64,000 nt of DNA from contig OX387190.1 in the NCBI GenBank assembly GCA_947561395.2, forward strand, positions 18,222,858 through 18,286,857. The letters run 5' to 3'. Numbering within the stretch: the first letter of the stretch is position 1; each line of letters opens with the position of its first letter. The notes under the pieces were generated by a model. That model worked only from the letters and a program-made list of their open reading frames with translations. It did no database searches and was not told the origin of the DNA. The stretch is from Buxus sempervirens (Eukaryota > Streptophyta > Magnoliopsida > Buxales > Buxaceae). The translations under genes and the position numbers were made by a program. Positions 35,413 to 46,447 of the stretch are shown piece after piece.

Positions 35413-37861
35413 TGTTAGCACCTGATTTTTTTGCACCCCCAAAATAAATGAAAAGTCAAACTAAAAGTCAAACCTTGAGGGGGTCGAAAATTGACTTTTT
35501 GATTCAAGTAAATTTGGCCATCAAACTTCATCTCATTGAAAAGAGCGTTTCGACACGATTCCAACGCAACTGAATTTGCTGGAATCGGAGTCCAGATGAG
35601 AAAGATATGAGCTGGTCAAACTTTTGGGGAGCAAAAAGTTGACTTTTTTCTCGACCCCAATTCAGCTGCTAAACTTGACCCCAGTGGACAGGTGGTTCCG
35701 AACCGGTTCCAACGACACTAAGTTTGCTGAAATCGGACACCGGATGAAGAAGTTATGAGCAGTTGAAGTTTCAGAAAAACTGCCCATGTGGCAAAAAAGG
35801 CAGCAAAAATGGAATAAACCAATAAAATAAATAAGATAAATGTGTTTAATAATATTTTAATAAAGAGAATCTCGCTTTTTTAATAAAATAATTGAAAAAT
35901 CGAATAAGAATCTTGCAAAAAACCAAATTGAATAAAGTTTTGAAATCCAAACATTTTAAAAACGTGCTGGACCGTATTTTAATTACGGGCAGGGCATGCC
36001 CGTATTTGAAATACGGGCAAGATTCTGATAGAAGACACGTGTCGCTGTACGGCGGGACACGCGTCCCGTACGGCTGATTCGCGAGATTTGCAAATGTGCG
36101 TTTTTCGCCCGTATTTGAATTACGGGCAAGGCACGCCCGTACTTGAAGTACGGGCAAGGCATGCCTGTATTTCAAATACGGGCACTAAAATTTTGCCTAT
36201 AAATAGAGAGGCCACCCCCCTCATTTGAACAAGCCGAGCCTCTAGGCCTCCACTCCCTCTCTCCCTTGCTGTTACCACGGCCAAACCCTGCCAAATTACT
36301 GCCACCCCAATACCTAAGCCTCCTTTAGTACCCAAAATGCCCCTGCATGCTTAAAACTCTTCATTTCCTACCTACATGCATAAACTACCTTTCCCACCTC
36401 TTCCCATTTTATCCTAACAAAATTTGGAGGACGCGGAAGCACTGCCGGAATCTTCTGAGAACCACTACATCATCAAATTAAAGGAATAACATTGTGGTAA
36501 TTCTTTTAAATCTCTTCTTTTTCAATATACATGTATGATTGTCTTATTGAAACAGTTCTTCTCATTCTCATTGCCTTACTACTAATCCTTTTGCTTCATT
36601 TTTGTCAAAGTGCCCTTATACAAATGAAAGTTTCTTTATGGAAAAGAAGGAGAATAGGCAAGTGAAATAAGCCACAGAAGAAGAGCATGAAAACTAACAT
36701 ATTTCATTTGATTTCACTTGCCTATACAAGAGGGATAGATCCCTTTTAATCTATCACATGTAATCCTTATCTGATCTTCCCTTTTCATGGAAAGTAATTA
36801 AAAGATGAATCTGCTAAATGGAGAAGGAAGGGATTTTGTGTCATTGCAAGGTGCTGAAAACCCCAAAGAATATGAAAAGAAAAGGAAGATGGTCATTTGG
36901 GCCAAATGAGGCAAATGAAGTCCCTGGAAGAACCTGCAATCTTTTCTGAAGCCACCAGAACGTCTGAGAAAGCCACAGAACTGATCCCAGGAAGAGCCAG
37001 CACCAAGTATGCAAAACTGGAGGCGTCCGTAAACTCAGAACGGTCCCGTCTGGACCGTGTTTATTTCACGGGCGAACCCAACTGGAATTGGTCCACGGGC
37101 AAGAGTGGACCGTATAACAAATACGGGCGATTGTAAAATAACCTGAAAAATGTAATTTTCCGGCCCGGTTGAACCTGATTCGACCTGAACCATTCCCTTA
37201 AAAATTTTGGGCTATCTGTAGCCCATTTTTGGACCGTGGGCCTAGAAGGGCCCACCAAGACCACCCTGGGTCCACTTGTGAGTGGTCCACCTTAGACTGG
37301 CCTACACCAGGCCTGTTTTTAATAAACAGGCCCAGGCCCTTTGACCCTTGGCTAATGGGCCAAATCCAAGCCCACTAAGCCCCTTGCATCTGTAAATAGT
37401 TTAAGTAAATAACCAAATGGGTTACCCAATAACCCAACTGGGCCCAAGGTCCAACCATGGAAACCCACGGGTCTTCCCACGGGACCCGGGTCCGACCCAC
37501 TTCACTTAAATAAATAAAAAGATAAAATCAAATAAAAGGGACCCACACCTTCAGAGGGCCCCGCCAGACCCAATAAACAGCATGCTGGTCTAGGAAGGGT
37601 GAACTTGACTCAAAAAACCAGGGAGACCCGAGGGACCCGTCAGACCTATGGGGCGGACCGGGGTGTCTTTAGGACTTCCCCGAACCGTAACTGAGGACTT
37701 AGCTAGATCTCTAATAAGCCGCAGACCAGACTTAGACCCGGTTAGGGCAAAACCTTGTCTGCCTGCACTCTCAGGCAGTGGCGACTCCGAAAGTCCCGAG
37801 GCACGCACGAAAACGTGCGCCCGGTGTGCGATCTAGGATCCAGGATTTTTAGGTGCGCACA
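35413..37861 (+). mobile_element. Solo LTR (2.45 kb) nested in the larger LTR
   Basis: Begins TGTTAGCACCTGATTTTTTT and ends GGTGCGCACA, flanked by exact CATCC duplications (35408-35412, 37862-37866). TATA box CCTATAAATAG lies at 36196-36206. Palindrome clusters at 35968-36186 and 37050-37135 both use CCGTATTT/AAATACGG words; 35998-36018 is a 21-bp near-perfect palindrome. Its 3' part has GGCAGTGGCGACTCCG. It is later than the LTR it interrupts. Fossil. Confidence 0.88.
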
Positions 37862-39081
37862 CATCCGAATAAACTCATGACGAAACACAAAACCTCAGTT
37901 TTAAAACGATGCTACTCACTTGATCTGCAAATCCCCTGGCTCAGCAACTCTAAAGTCTCCGCTGATCCCCAACAGCAGTAGTTCCAAGTTACCATTTGTC
38001 CGTGGATCCATTGATCTGCCGCTAATCTAGATGAGCTCTTCACAGCAACCCAACCGCTTATTTCACCGACCGCCTCCAGACACCCCCGAGCAGCACTTCT
38101 GTAACTCCGCTTTAGGGTTTTTCGCGATTTGGAGAACTCTCCTTCTATTTATAAGTTTCCGATGCCCTAAAAATCACCCAACCTCATGATCTATTGCGTG
38201 CTCATCCACCGCAACATCCTACCTAGGCAACCACTTACTCTTTAATTTTAGCCACTCCACCAAGACCCTACATTAGCACCTCCTTAAGTTGATACGTACA
38301 CATAATTAATTTAAATAATAAAAAAAATCCTTAGAAAATATCGGGGTTTTACATAAACGTAATGAAACGTCCAGGTGAACAACGTGTCTTTATCTCAGCC
38401 TACAAAAAAGAAAGGTAAAATGAAATAATATATCAGTCTCAACTAATTATCCACAATAATTCCAATTATAGATAAGATATTTTACGAACCTGTTGTTTTT
38501 TTCGCGGCCCTTGCTGTGGGATAGCCCTCTTGTATTTGTCCCACTCAAGCCGTGACGCTCGCTTAAATTCTTCTTTCTCAGCTTGATTCATCGACCTCCA
38601 TGCTCCAGCAGCATCCGCAAATAACTGAAATGCAATAACTAAATAGATAAATTCATTTGCATAGGATCGACAAAGTGCAAAATAAATAAAATTAATGATG
38701 TTCCTTAACCGGTACCATTGATAATGCCTACCTGCTGCTTCGTCGGGATTTGTTCACCTTCAATACGATTCTTTATTCTTTCGTTTACATAATATTCCCT
38801 GAAAGAACAAAAGGAAAATCATGGTCAATAATATATTAAGAATTACAAGGATGCAAAAGGAATTAAAATAACCGTCATCTTGACAACCATACCCAAACTT
38901 ATACAAAGAGAATGATCCAAAATATTGGATTGCTTCCATGCTTACTTCTAGAACAAAATAAATAAATAAGTGAAGGAAACTTTACCTGAAGTGTAGCCAA
39001 CTGTTGCGCAGCTGTTTTTGTCCTGTTGATGATGATCCAGCAGTTTCCATTGTAGTATTCAAACTTTTCTTGCACATTAAC

Positions 39082-39413
39082 TGTGACATCCTGGCTGCCT
39101 GTGTGGGTGGGTGAATGGGTAGTCTCACTGGCGAGCTACCAGGCGAGGATGTGCATATGATTGGGATCCCACAACGCTCGGGGATGCTATAAGTAGTCTT
39201 AAGACCCCCAAATTAGCAAGAGGCCTTTTAAGGAGCAACACGGGACTAAATCCCCTGGGGACCCCAAAGTTAAGCGTGCTCGGGTGAGAGCACTCTTAGG
39301 ATGGGTGACCCCCTGGGAAGTTTTCTCGTGATGTCCCTTAAGAACAAATCCGTGAGGGCCCTTTGGGCTCAGAGCAGACAATATCTTGCTGGTTATGGGT
39401 CTGGGGCGTTACA
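39082..39413 (+). mobile_element. Cassandra TRIM solo LTR with 5S rRNA-like sequence
   Basis: A 332-bp LTR from TGTGACATCCTGG to GGGGCGTTACA with an exact TTAAC duplication on both sides (39077-39081, 39414-39418). It contains a 5S rRNA-like segment, the hallmark of Cassandra terminal-repeat retrotransposons in miniature. No second LTR or internal part is present. It sits directly upstream of the first ATG of the Ulp1-like gene, and the duplication overlaps that ATG's first base region. Fossil. Confidence 0.9.
39222..39340 (+). promoter_or_regulatory. 5S rRNA-like segment with pol III box A and box C in the Cassandra LTR
   Basis: Contains AGTTAAGCGTGCTCGGG (box A, 39268 on) and GGATGGGTGACCCCCTGGGA (box C, 39299 on) as in plant 5S rRNA. 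The 5' part of 5S is poorly kept, so it is the Cassandra promoter module and not a 5S rRNA gene. Its direction is away from the Ulp1-like gene. Confidence 0.85.
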
Positions 39414-39418
39414 TTAAC

Positions 39419-41734
39419 AGAGGCAATTTCACAATTTATATTTCCAGCTTCAAGCAAAAAACTCTCATTAAAGCCAACAACATCACGTAACAGAGGAATT
39501 TTAAAATAAAGGCAAAACTCTCATTAAATGTAATAAAAATAATCTATTCTTTCAATTGAAACGAACGAAATCATTTTAATACAAACGCTTTGCATCTCTT
39601 TTTCCTTCCATTTCAACTGTAAAAATCTTAGTAGTACTTAACAAGGTAGACAACAAAATTGGTCATTTGAGCCAATTGAGCAACATCCACCTGCTAAAGA
39701 TGTTGAGTGAGATTTATTCATCTCCTCTATTGGAAATTACAAATCCAGCGTATGATTATTGAATTTATGCATATCAACATCCAGCGTATGATAATTGAAA
39801 ACTAAAGATGTTAGAATTCAAAATATTTTAATGCAAAAAAAGAAAAAATAAGAAAAAGAAAAACAATTGCAGAACTTAACAAAAATACACTGTAAAAATT
39901 CACTGTAGGAACCAGGCTTTGCATTCTGTACTGTGCATCACAAGGCTCAAAATGCCATCTCATCACTTTGACAATAGCCGTAGAGAATAAACTATTTCAC
40001 TGAGAAGAATGTCTCTACAGTGTGCTTTGACATGATTTCCAGTATGTGTTTTGAATTGTTTTGAGCCTAACAAGGCTTTTTAAATAGGTATTTTCCTAGA
40101 CGATAGAATTTCTCATCATCTAATTAATAAATTTATTGTTCCTTAGCAATTAATATGTATCTATTCAATTAGGTGTCGTCCTCTTTAGTTCACACGCTGA
40201 CCCCCTAACCCATTGACCCATTTGACTCTTTCAAACCTTAGGTCAATGTGCCAAAATTTAATCCTCTATTATCATCAAATCCCATAACATGGCCTCCACA
40301 CCTTAAGGACCACCAATATTCCACTCCCCTCGAAAAAGAGGTCTCTTATGGGACAGATATCTTTTCAACAAAAAAAGAAAAAAAATAAGAAAACCATAAG
40401 AAAGCAAAAGAGCAAGGTCTCAGTTGGGACAAAAACATATCCTCTTTCATTGGGGTTTCAAAGTCTATCTAGCACAAATATTGACCGTTAATGTGTCAAA
40501 CTTGGAAAAATTATAGGAATGCAAGATATTGGACTTTCATGATCAGAATTTTGGATTTTTACAATGCTTTATTAGAGCAAAATTTATACACTATTTAATT
40601 TGAAAATATCTGGGCATAGGAACCTTAACAAGGTGGTTACCTAACTCTATTCCGCCAGTTTCCCTATTTTCATTTATTTTTTTCCTGGAGTGTTTTAGGA
40701 TATTTAATCAATTCAAATACAATACTTCTATGTTATTCTGGAGGATTTCAAGTAATCCATATGTTATGGAGACCTAGATCTTAGGGAGGATGATTGAGTA
40801 AAATAGAATCTAAGATGAAGACAATAAGAACTTAATTATCTGAAGGAACTTATTAGGCATAAAATAAGAGACTTGAGACTAAAAGATGATATAATCCAGT
40901 ATTAGTGAGGATATTATCAGAATGAATCTCACCCGAAGATTTGATTCTTCGACAAAATCGAAAGAATCAATGGTGGCATCATTTTTTCTATATATCTCAC
41001 TTTCTTAGTCTTTCACCACTGCCTAATTTCCATGTCTTACACACCCACTTCCCTTTTTTTAAACAAGCAACACTAGGGGAATGACTGCATTATTACAGTT
41101 TGGGTCTATACTATATCAGTCTCTGTCTTATCTGATTACAACTTGGCATACATGTCATCCTTTTGCCACATGTACCATAAGCTTGTAAGGCAACCACAAA
41201 TTCAAATATATTGATTTTTCACTTGAGGTTGGGCATTTTTAAAATATTGACTTACCAAAAATGATCACATGCTAATCTGGGTAACAGTCACGGCAATAAA
41301 TATGGATGGTGATATAACTTCTGATGCCGTTGAAGTTTGTTGTTCATGTTATATTTTATTTATATTGAAATTTTAGTTGGAGCAGGAATTTGATCACAAG
41401 CAATGAGAATTGCATGCTTGTCTTTTTTTTCTTTTGTATCAAATGCCATTGCATGCAAGGAGTTACATTTCTGATTTCACCAGCATATCATCGGCAACAT
41501 CCATTTAGGGGAAAATTCCCTAGAGTTCCCCAATGAGAAGAAATGGGGGAAATATGTGGTTCTCTTTTCTTTTCCTTTTTTCTCTAAGTTTAATTCATGT
41601 ATAATGTATATATGGGTGCGAAAATATTCGAAACATAGAAATGTATGTATAAGACATTTCATGAATATTGCTTACAAAAAAACAAGGGAAATGAAATTAT
41701 ACTAATCAAGTCAACACTTACAAATCAATTAAAG
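39419..41734. other. Non-coding spacer
   Basis: AT-rich with no gene, tRNA or clear element terminus. 39419-39500 may be 5' flank of the Ulp1-like gene. Confidence 0.5.
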
Positions 41735-41870
41735 ATGCAAACGTTGGAGAGGAAGGAGGTAAACCAAGAAAGATGCAAACGTTGTTTCTCGTTCGTTGGA
41801 GAGAAAGGAGGTAAACCAAGAAGTTTGGTGCCCTTCGTTCGTTGGAGAGGAACGAGATAAACCAAGAAGC
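41735..41870 (+). repeat. Imperfect tandem repeat of GTTGGAGAGGAAGGAGGTAA units
   Basis: Three copies of a 28-bp core ending AAACCAAGAA at 41743, 41795 and 41840 (spacings 52 and 45 bp). The open frames across it are repeat artefacts. Confidence 0.75.
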
Positions 41871-42283
41871 TTGCAAATGTTGAAGAGGAAGGTGGTGTTG
41901 TATACGTTGAAGGATTTTTTGAAAATCCTCTGCCTCTCGCGCTCGTCGGAACAGGTATTTGGGCGTTCGTCGACTTCGTTCGAATAGGTAGAGGAATGCC
42001 TAAGCGAACCACGGTCTAATGCCTCTTTGGTCTAGTGGTTGATATGGTCCAAAACCATTCGGCCGAAAATAAAAAGTAACGGCTCACGGCCGAAAACGAA
42101 AACTAACGGGCCTGAATCATTAATCGCCGTTGTCGCATTCTTTTAACCAAATGGGACGCATGTCGCGCTATCGTCGTTCGAATGGTCATTCGAACGACGA
42201 TTGAAAAGAGAGGATTCGGGTTGGCCAAAGGTTGGTTGCTGATTTGTTTCTATATTCTTTCTTTCCTATGTCGGCTTATTTCT

Positions 42284-42604
42284 TTATTGTTGCCAAACAT
42301 CATCATAAAACAAACATAAAACATAGCCGGAGATAGATTTTTGGAACAAATCAATGTGCCTAGAAGATGAAAATAGAAAAGGTTTTGCTCTGTTTTCATA
42401 AAAAGAATACAAAACAGGAAACATGCACAAAACGGAATTTGGTTCCAACGCCATAAGCATTTCACTAAAAATTCTAAAAGACAATGAAATATTTCTTTCC
42501 TGAACATACCCTAAAATCATAGAAGTCCAAGAGATTCCATCCATATGAGGCATTTCAGTGAACAATCGACGACCACGCTGGATAGAACCATAACTTATAT
42601 ACAA
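42284..42604 (-). pseudogene. PPR protein gene fragment
   Basis: A minus-strand frame holds a pentatricopeptide repeat in the PLS style: RRLFTEMPHMDGISWTSMIL, then GYVQERNISLSFRIFSEML and LEPNSV. Intact PPR proteins have many such repeats and bind organelle RNA. Here only about two repeat units survive, then homology is lost in both directions, so it is a relic. Confidence 0.65.
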
Positions 42605-43009
42605 CTATTCAAAGTGTCGCAAAAAAAAAAAAAGAAACATATAATCAAGACCCATTTGGATTCCCGGGAAATGTTTCATTTCTCAAAACCTGACTACAAC
42701 AAACTATATATGACTATTGTCAAAGAATGATTGAAACTACCTGCTCCATGTTACTTCCATGGCATTAGCAAGATCAGCCATCAAGTTCCAAAACTAAATG
42801 AGGCTCTTGATAATTTTGCCCATAAATAGGAAGTTTGCAATCAAGGCATAAAAATCATCACTGTTGTTAATGGAGCAAGTGGTTGAAGAAGACAAAATCT
42901 AGGACCCTGTATAATTGTGGTCACACTGTTGTCCATTAGAGACACTCTTCTTGGCTTCAAGGGTAGAACCATCTTTGAGTGCTACTTGACCTCCAGCCCC
43001 CTTTCCTAT
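42605..43009. other. Spacer between gene fragments
   Basis: Nothing recognised. Confidence 0.4.
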
Positions 43010-43104
43010 CACATTTGCTACCAGCCCTTCTCACCGTGAGTAAGATAGGTTTAGGAACCACCCAGAACACTACGTAGCACCATTTCCCATCAGGAAACGC
43101 ATCT
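43010..43104 (-). pseudogene. ACT-domain repeat (ACR9/ACR10-like) gene fragment
   Basis: The minus-strand frame reads FPDGKWCYVVFWVVPKP, a block highly typical of plant ACR9/ACR10-type proteins (usually STDGRWCYVVFWVV). A TTTTTTAG that could be a 3' splice site precedes it. Homology ends after about 25 residues and no other exon is seen, so it is a small relic. Confidence 0.45.
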
Positions 43105-44001
43105 AAAAAGTCGAAAGAGTGAGTTAGTACATGAAATACTATAAGAAAAGGGAGTAGAGATTTCTTTACTGTAAGAAATTTCTGTTTGCCAGAAGAATGA
43201 GAAAAACTGCAAAACCCACAACTACAAGAGTAACCAAATGAGCCAAAAGTATCAAAATTTGTAGGTTTGGGAAAACTAAATTTAACCAAGACCAATGAAT
43301 GGCTAACAAAGAAAAATGGAAAATTGTCAATTTAACAAAGAAATTCAATGTTTCTAGTCCTAGAAAGAAAAAGCCCAAGTCTATCAACTTCTGGAGGTTA
43401 AGTTCTGTCAATGAGAAAAAAGAAAAAGAAAAGTCTTAGTCTATTTGCATGATTGATGAACTCACAAAACAAAAAAGGCTCATACTTGATAGAGACATGC
43501 AGTGGAATAAGCGAACCACTATAAGAGACTTAAGGTATATGACTTTGACATAATTAAATAATGGGTTACCTGCCACAACTTCTAATATTTATAGCTTAAG
43601 TTCCAATCTGAACCTAATTTAAAATCACCGAGTCAACGCCCAGTTGGTAAAACATAGCTCATAGGGTAATTTACTATTCTACCTTTTAAGGAAGTTAAGT
43701 TCCCATTTAAGGTGCTCTTAGCGTATTGAAGACTAAACAATGAAAAAATTTTAATTAGATCTGTTCAATGTTAACATCACTGCTCTTTTATAATGGTTTG
43801 CATGCAAAATAATGTACCATATGTGATTCAATAACTCTGGTTAATTTGGAAACATGATTGTGGGAAATGAAAATGAATTGAGCCCCATATTAATGAAAAA
43901 TAAACCATTCAACATTATGTAGCTCATTAAGAAATTTCAAACTTGCATACCTATGGACCAATTCCATACTCTCGTGTGTCAACAAGCAATCATAATTCCC
44001 C
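43105..44001. other. Spacer
   Basis: Low-complexity open frames only; nothing recognised. Confidence 0.4.
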
Positions 44002-44190
44002 TCAAGCTTCCACTGTATAACGTACGTCATCCTGTATGTTGTAAGCACGTAGCTTATGGACCCAACCAATGCCCCTTTTCCTCATGTCCACATAAGTAGA
44101 CCAACAAACCCTGCCAGCTGCTTCAATGTTTTGGAGTGCAAGTGCTAGCTTGTTCCCACAGTCGCATCTGGCTCTTTTCAATGATTTAAA
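44002..44190 (-). other. Unidentified possible coding exon
   Basis: On the minus strand a frame from about 44190 to TGA at 44002-44004 reads RARCDCGNKLALALQNIEAA, then GRVCWSTYVDMRKRGIG and a WVHKLRAYNIQDDVRYTVEA end. Its composition is protein-like and it has no low-complexity bias. I do not recognise the family. It could be the last exon of a decayed gene. Confidence 0.3.
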
Positions 44191-44204
44191 AGAGGAGGAA
44201 GAAA

Positions 44205-45302
44205 ATAAAACTCATTGTCAAAGACGTACAAATAAATTTTTACAAAATATTAACGAATAACTTTAGGATTTCCAAAAGCAGGGTTGCTGCAAATTGTGAG
44301 CCAATTCTTGAAATCATAAAAGTTTTTGGCACTTTGTCATCTCCCAGAATTTGGAATAAAATTAAAAAGATCTAATAATTTATATGAAGATCGATATGTA
44401 AATGACTTCAGGCATAACAACAAAAAGTTCCCTGATGTACAAATAGAATTTGCACTTTCCTTCATTTATTTGACAGGTTTGTGAGATGATATACGATAGT
44501 AGCAATACATAAAATCTAAGAGAAGTCATTACATCATCCTGCCATTTTTCAACCAAGGCATAGCAGCAACACATGAAATCTAAGAGAAGTCATTTTAAAA
44601 AAATGACTTCTCTGCGCTTGTCTGGGGGTGTGAACAATGAAATTCTCATGGTTCTTGAAGTAGAATTAGGTATTAAATGTTACTCGATTGATAAATAACA
44701 TAATGCACATGACCCATACTGTGCAAGCATGTAAGAATTCTACATAAAGCATGTTTAAAAAAAATAAATGAAAACCACAAAGGCAATATATCCTAGAATT
44801 TATCGGGTGAAAAATAGATGTTAAAGCTCCTTTATATTTTTTGTGTATTAAATGACATAAATGTGTTCAAATAGCTCCATTATATCTATTAAGAGCATAA
44901 AAGTCAATTGTACTCAGTTGTGATCGTTATTTGATAAAAAGTAGGTTTCTAGGGCTTATAGTGTCCGCTAAAGGGTAATGAATGTTTCTGTTTGTTGGCA
45001 ACTACATTGTGTATCCAAGTAATGTTAGTGGCATAAGATCATTTTATTGAGCTTGGATTTAATTGAAACTTAAAAGCTAGAAGAACATTTTTTTATGGGA
45101 CAAATGTAACTTGGATTAGGCTGCCACCAGTGGTGGAACCAGGACTCCAAATCTTAGGGGGCAAAATAAAATTTTCAATTAACACTTCTAATGAATAATA
45201 GAAATTTCAATGAGTTAGGAGGGGCAAACTAGAAATTTCAGAGGGGGCAAAATATAAATTTCAATTAAAACATATAGAAAAAAAAATTTAATTAAAAAAA
45301 AG
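44205..45302. other. Spacer with possible repeat at 45130-45280
   Basis: No gene. 45130-45280 (TGGAACCAGGACTCCAAATC, GGGGGCAAAAT) resembles a dispersed plant repeat but cannot be assigned. Confidence 0.4.
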
Positions 45303-45760
45303 AGTTTGGGGAGAAAAGAAAAGAAAGCTAAAAAGAAAAGAAAAATACTGATTTTCTTTCCTTTTCTGGTGTTTGGATGAAATGAGAAATGAGAAGAAAA
45401 GAAAAATATGTTTTAGTAAGATGATGGGCTGGGATGGTGGGCGGTGGTGCCGAGTGGCGGTGGGTGGTGGTGGACGGTAGTGGGTGGTGGTGTTGGCGGG
45501 TGATGGTGGTCGGTGGTGGTGGTGGTGGGTGGTGGTGGCGGCTAGTGGTGGTGGTGGTGGGCGGTGGTGGTGGATGGTGCTAGTGGTGGGGTGGGTGGGT
45601 GGGTGGTGTGAATAGTGATAAGTTTGGTGAATTTTCTTTTCTTTCAAAATTCCTACCTTTTTGGAGAGAAAATTTTTACATTGGAGAGAAAGATGGAGAG
45701 AAAATATCATTTTCCTTCATAAAAGAAAGCAGAAGAGAGACTCTCTCCATACCTGAATCT
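45303..45760. mobile_element. MITE-like element with GGTGGT minisatellite core, copy 1
   Basis: Starts GTTTGGGGAGAAAAGAAAAG, has ATTTTCTTT and AAGAAAAATAT on both sides of a G/T-rich core (45420-45605, GGTGGTGGTGG with C/A variants), then TTTCTTTTCTTTCAAAATTCC and CCTTTTTGGAGAGAAAAT. The same order recurs at 60430-60985. Class not certain; hAT-like ends are possible. Confidence 0.5.
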
Positions 45761-46210
45761 CTTGCGGATGAGATCCCAAGAAGCAATCGTTTACCCTGCA
45801 ATCGTTTCAGTAGAAGGAAAACTACAGTCTCTTGGCTGCAAAATCTAGGCGTAAAAGGGCAAGTCAAAACACATAGTTAACAACCGAATATAAGGCGATT
45901 ATATGGGAAGTAGTCGTTTACATCTAGATAGAACATTAGGAACTGCTGGTTGTACACACAAGTTGTTGCAAATGGTAAGCTAAAGAGAGAATGAAATCCA
46001 GGGTTTTTTAGAAGGATTCGACTACTCACTGGAGGCCATTCTTTGCCAAGGAGGCAATTTTGTACATTTTTTCGTATTCTCAGAGGAGGGCATCGGAGTG
46101 AGATAGAGGGTTTCGTAACTGTCTCAGAGGAGGGCATTAGAGCGAGAAAGACGGTTTCGTAACCATCCAGGTTCTGTCGAAAGGGGGAAGAATGACTATT
46201 GCACCCTTTT
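45761..46210. other. Spacer
   Basis: No gene is recognised. A phrase CTCAGAGGAGGGCAT occurs twice (about 46080 and 46122). Confidence 0.4.
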
Positions 46211-46447
46211 ATTTATGAGGTTTATGTCTGTTGTGCAAGTGCTCTTGTGAAAAGCTGCACATTTTGTTTGGCACACTTCCCAAGGGGCCAATTCTCGTTA
46301 AATATAGTATGGTTATTTATGAGGTTTATGTCTGTTGTGCAAGTGCTCTTGTGGAAAGTAGTACATTTTGTTTGGCGCACTTCCCAAGGGTCCAATTCTC
46401 ATTAAATATAGTATAAATAGATAGTATAGATAGATAGATAGATAGAT
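46211..46447 (+). repeat. 104-bp tandem duplication ending in a (GATA)n tract
   Basis: Two copies (46211-46314, 46315-46414) start ATTTATGAGGTTTATGTCTG and end TTAAATATAGTAT, differing at about eight bases. The second runs into (ATAG)n at 46426-46447. A third related end is at 49612-49680. The shape fits the 3' end of a dispersed retroposon with a simple-repeat tail, perhaps RTE-like; family unproven. Confidence 0.8.

Larger units (their letters stand above)
32869..38353 (-). mobile_element. Solo LTR (about 3.03 kb without its own insert) inside a Ulp1-like gene exon
   Basis: Plus strand begins TGTAACGCCCCGGATCCGAG and ends CGGGGTTTTACA. The flanks TAAAT (32864-32868) and TAAAC (38354-38358) are a 5-bp duplication with one change. 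Read on the minus strand its start (TGTAAAACCCCGATATTTTC) and end match the LTR at 46663-49213. A TATA box (CTTATAAATAGAAG, minus) lies at 38143-38156. Another solo LTR (35413-37861) is nested in it. No internal coding region. Fossil. Confidence 0.8.
29860..39077 (-). pseudogene. HMG-like / plant-mobile-domain-like / Ulp1 (C48) protease gene, decayed and TE-interrupted
   Basis: Exons in order: 38986-39077, 38732-38798, 38490-38624, 38354-38399 plus 32298-32863, 32073-32207, 31858-31962, 31313-31767, 31144-31228, 30974-31066, 30776-30871, 30518-30649, 30337-30440, about 30184-30258, 29959-30096, 29860-29865. Introns are 77-190 bp with GT-AG ends and phases that fit, except that the 3' site before the cysteine exon is out of phase. 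The N-terminus resembles an HMG box (AAGAWRSMNQAEKEEF). The middle (VGSQNIFFDTHDVKTIIGLP) resembles DUF1985/plant mobile domains. The C-terminus is a Ulp1-like cysteine protease with His (NHWFLLVLNL), Asp (VDVLDSMD) and Cys (SDCGVFMMKF). In-frame stops lie at 31378-31380, 31369-31371 and 30998-31000. Ulp1-type proteases cleave SUMO; such genes are often carried by Mutator-like transposons, but no TIR was found here. Confidence 0.7.

Noticed and set aside
39222-39340. A genuine 5S rRNA gene
   Set aside because: The 5' half is not conserved and the sequence lies inside an LTR with target duplications, which fits Cassandra.
42020-42060. tRNA gene or SINE from the TGGTCTAGTGG box-A-like sequence
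   Set aside because: No box B (GGTTCGA) follows at a suitable distance and no cloverleaf can be drawn.
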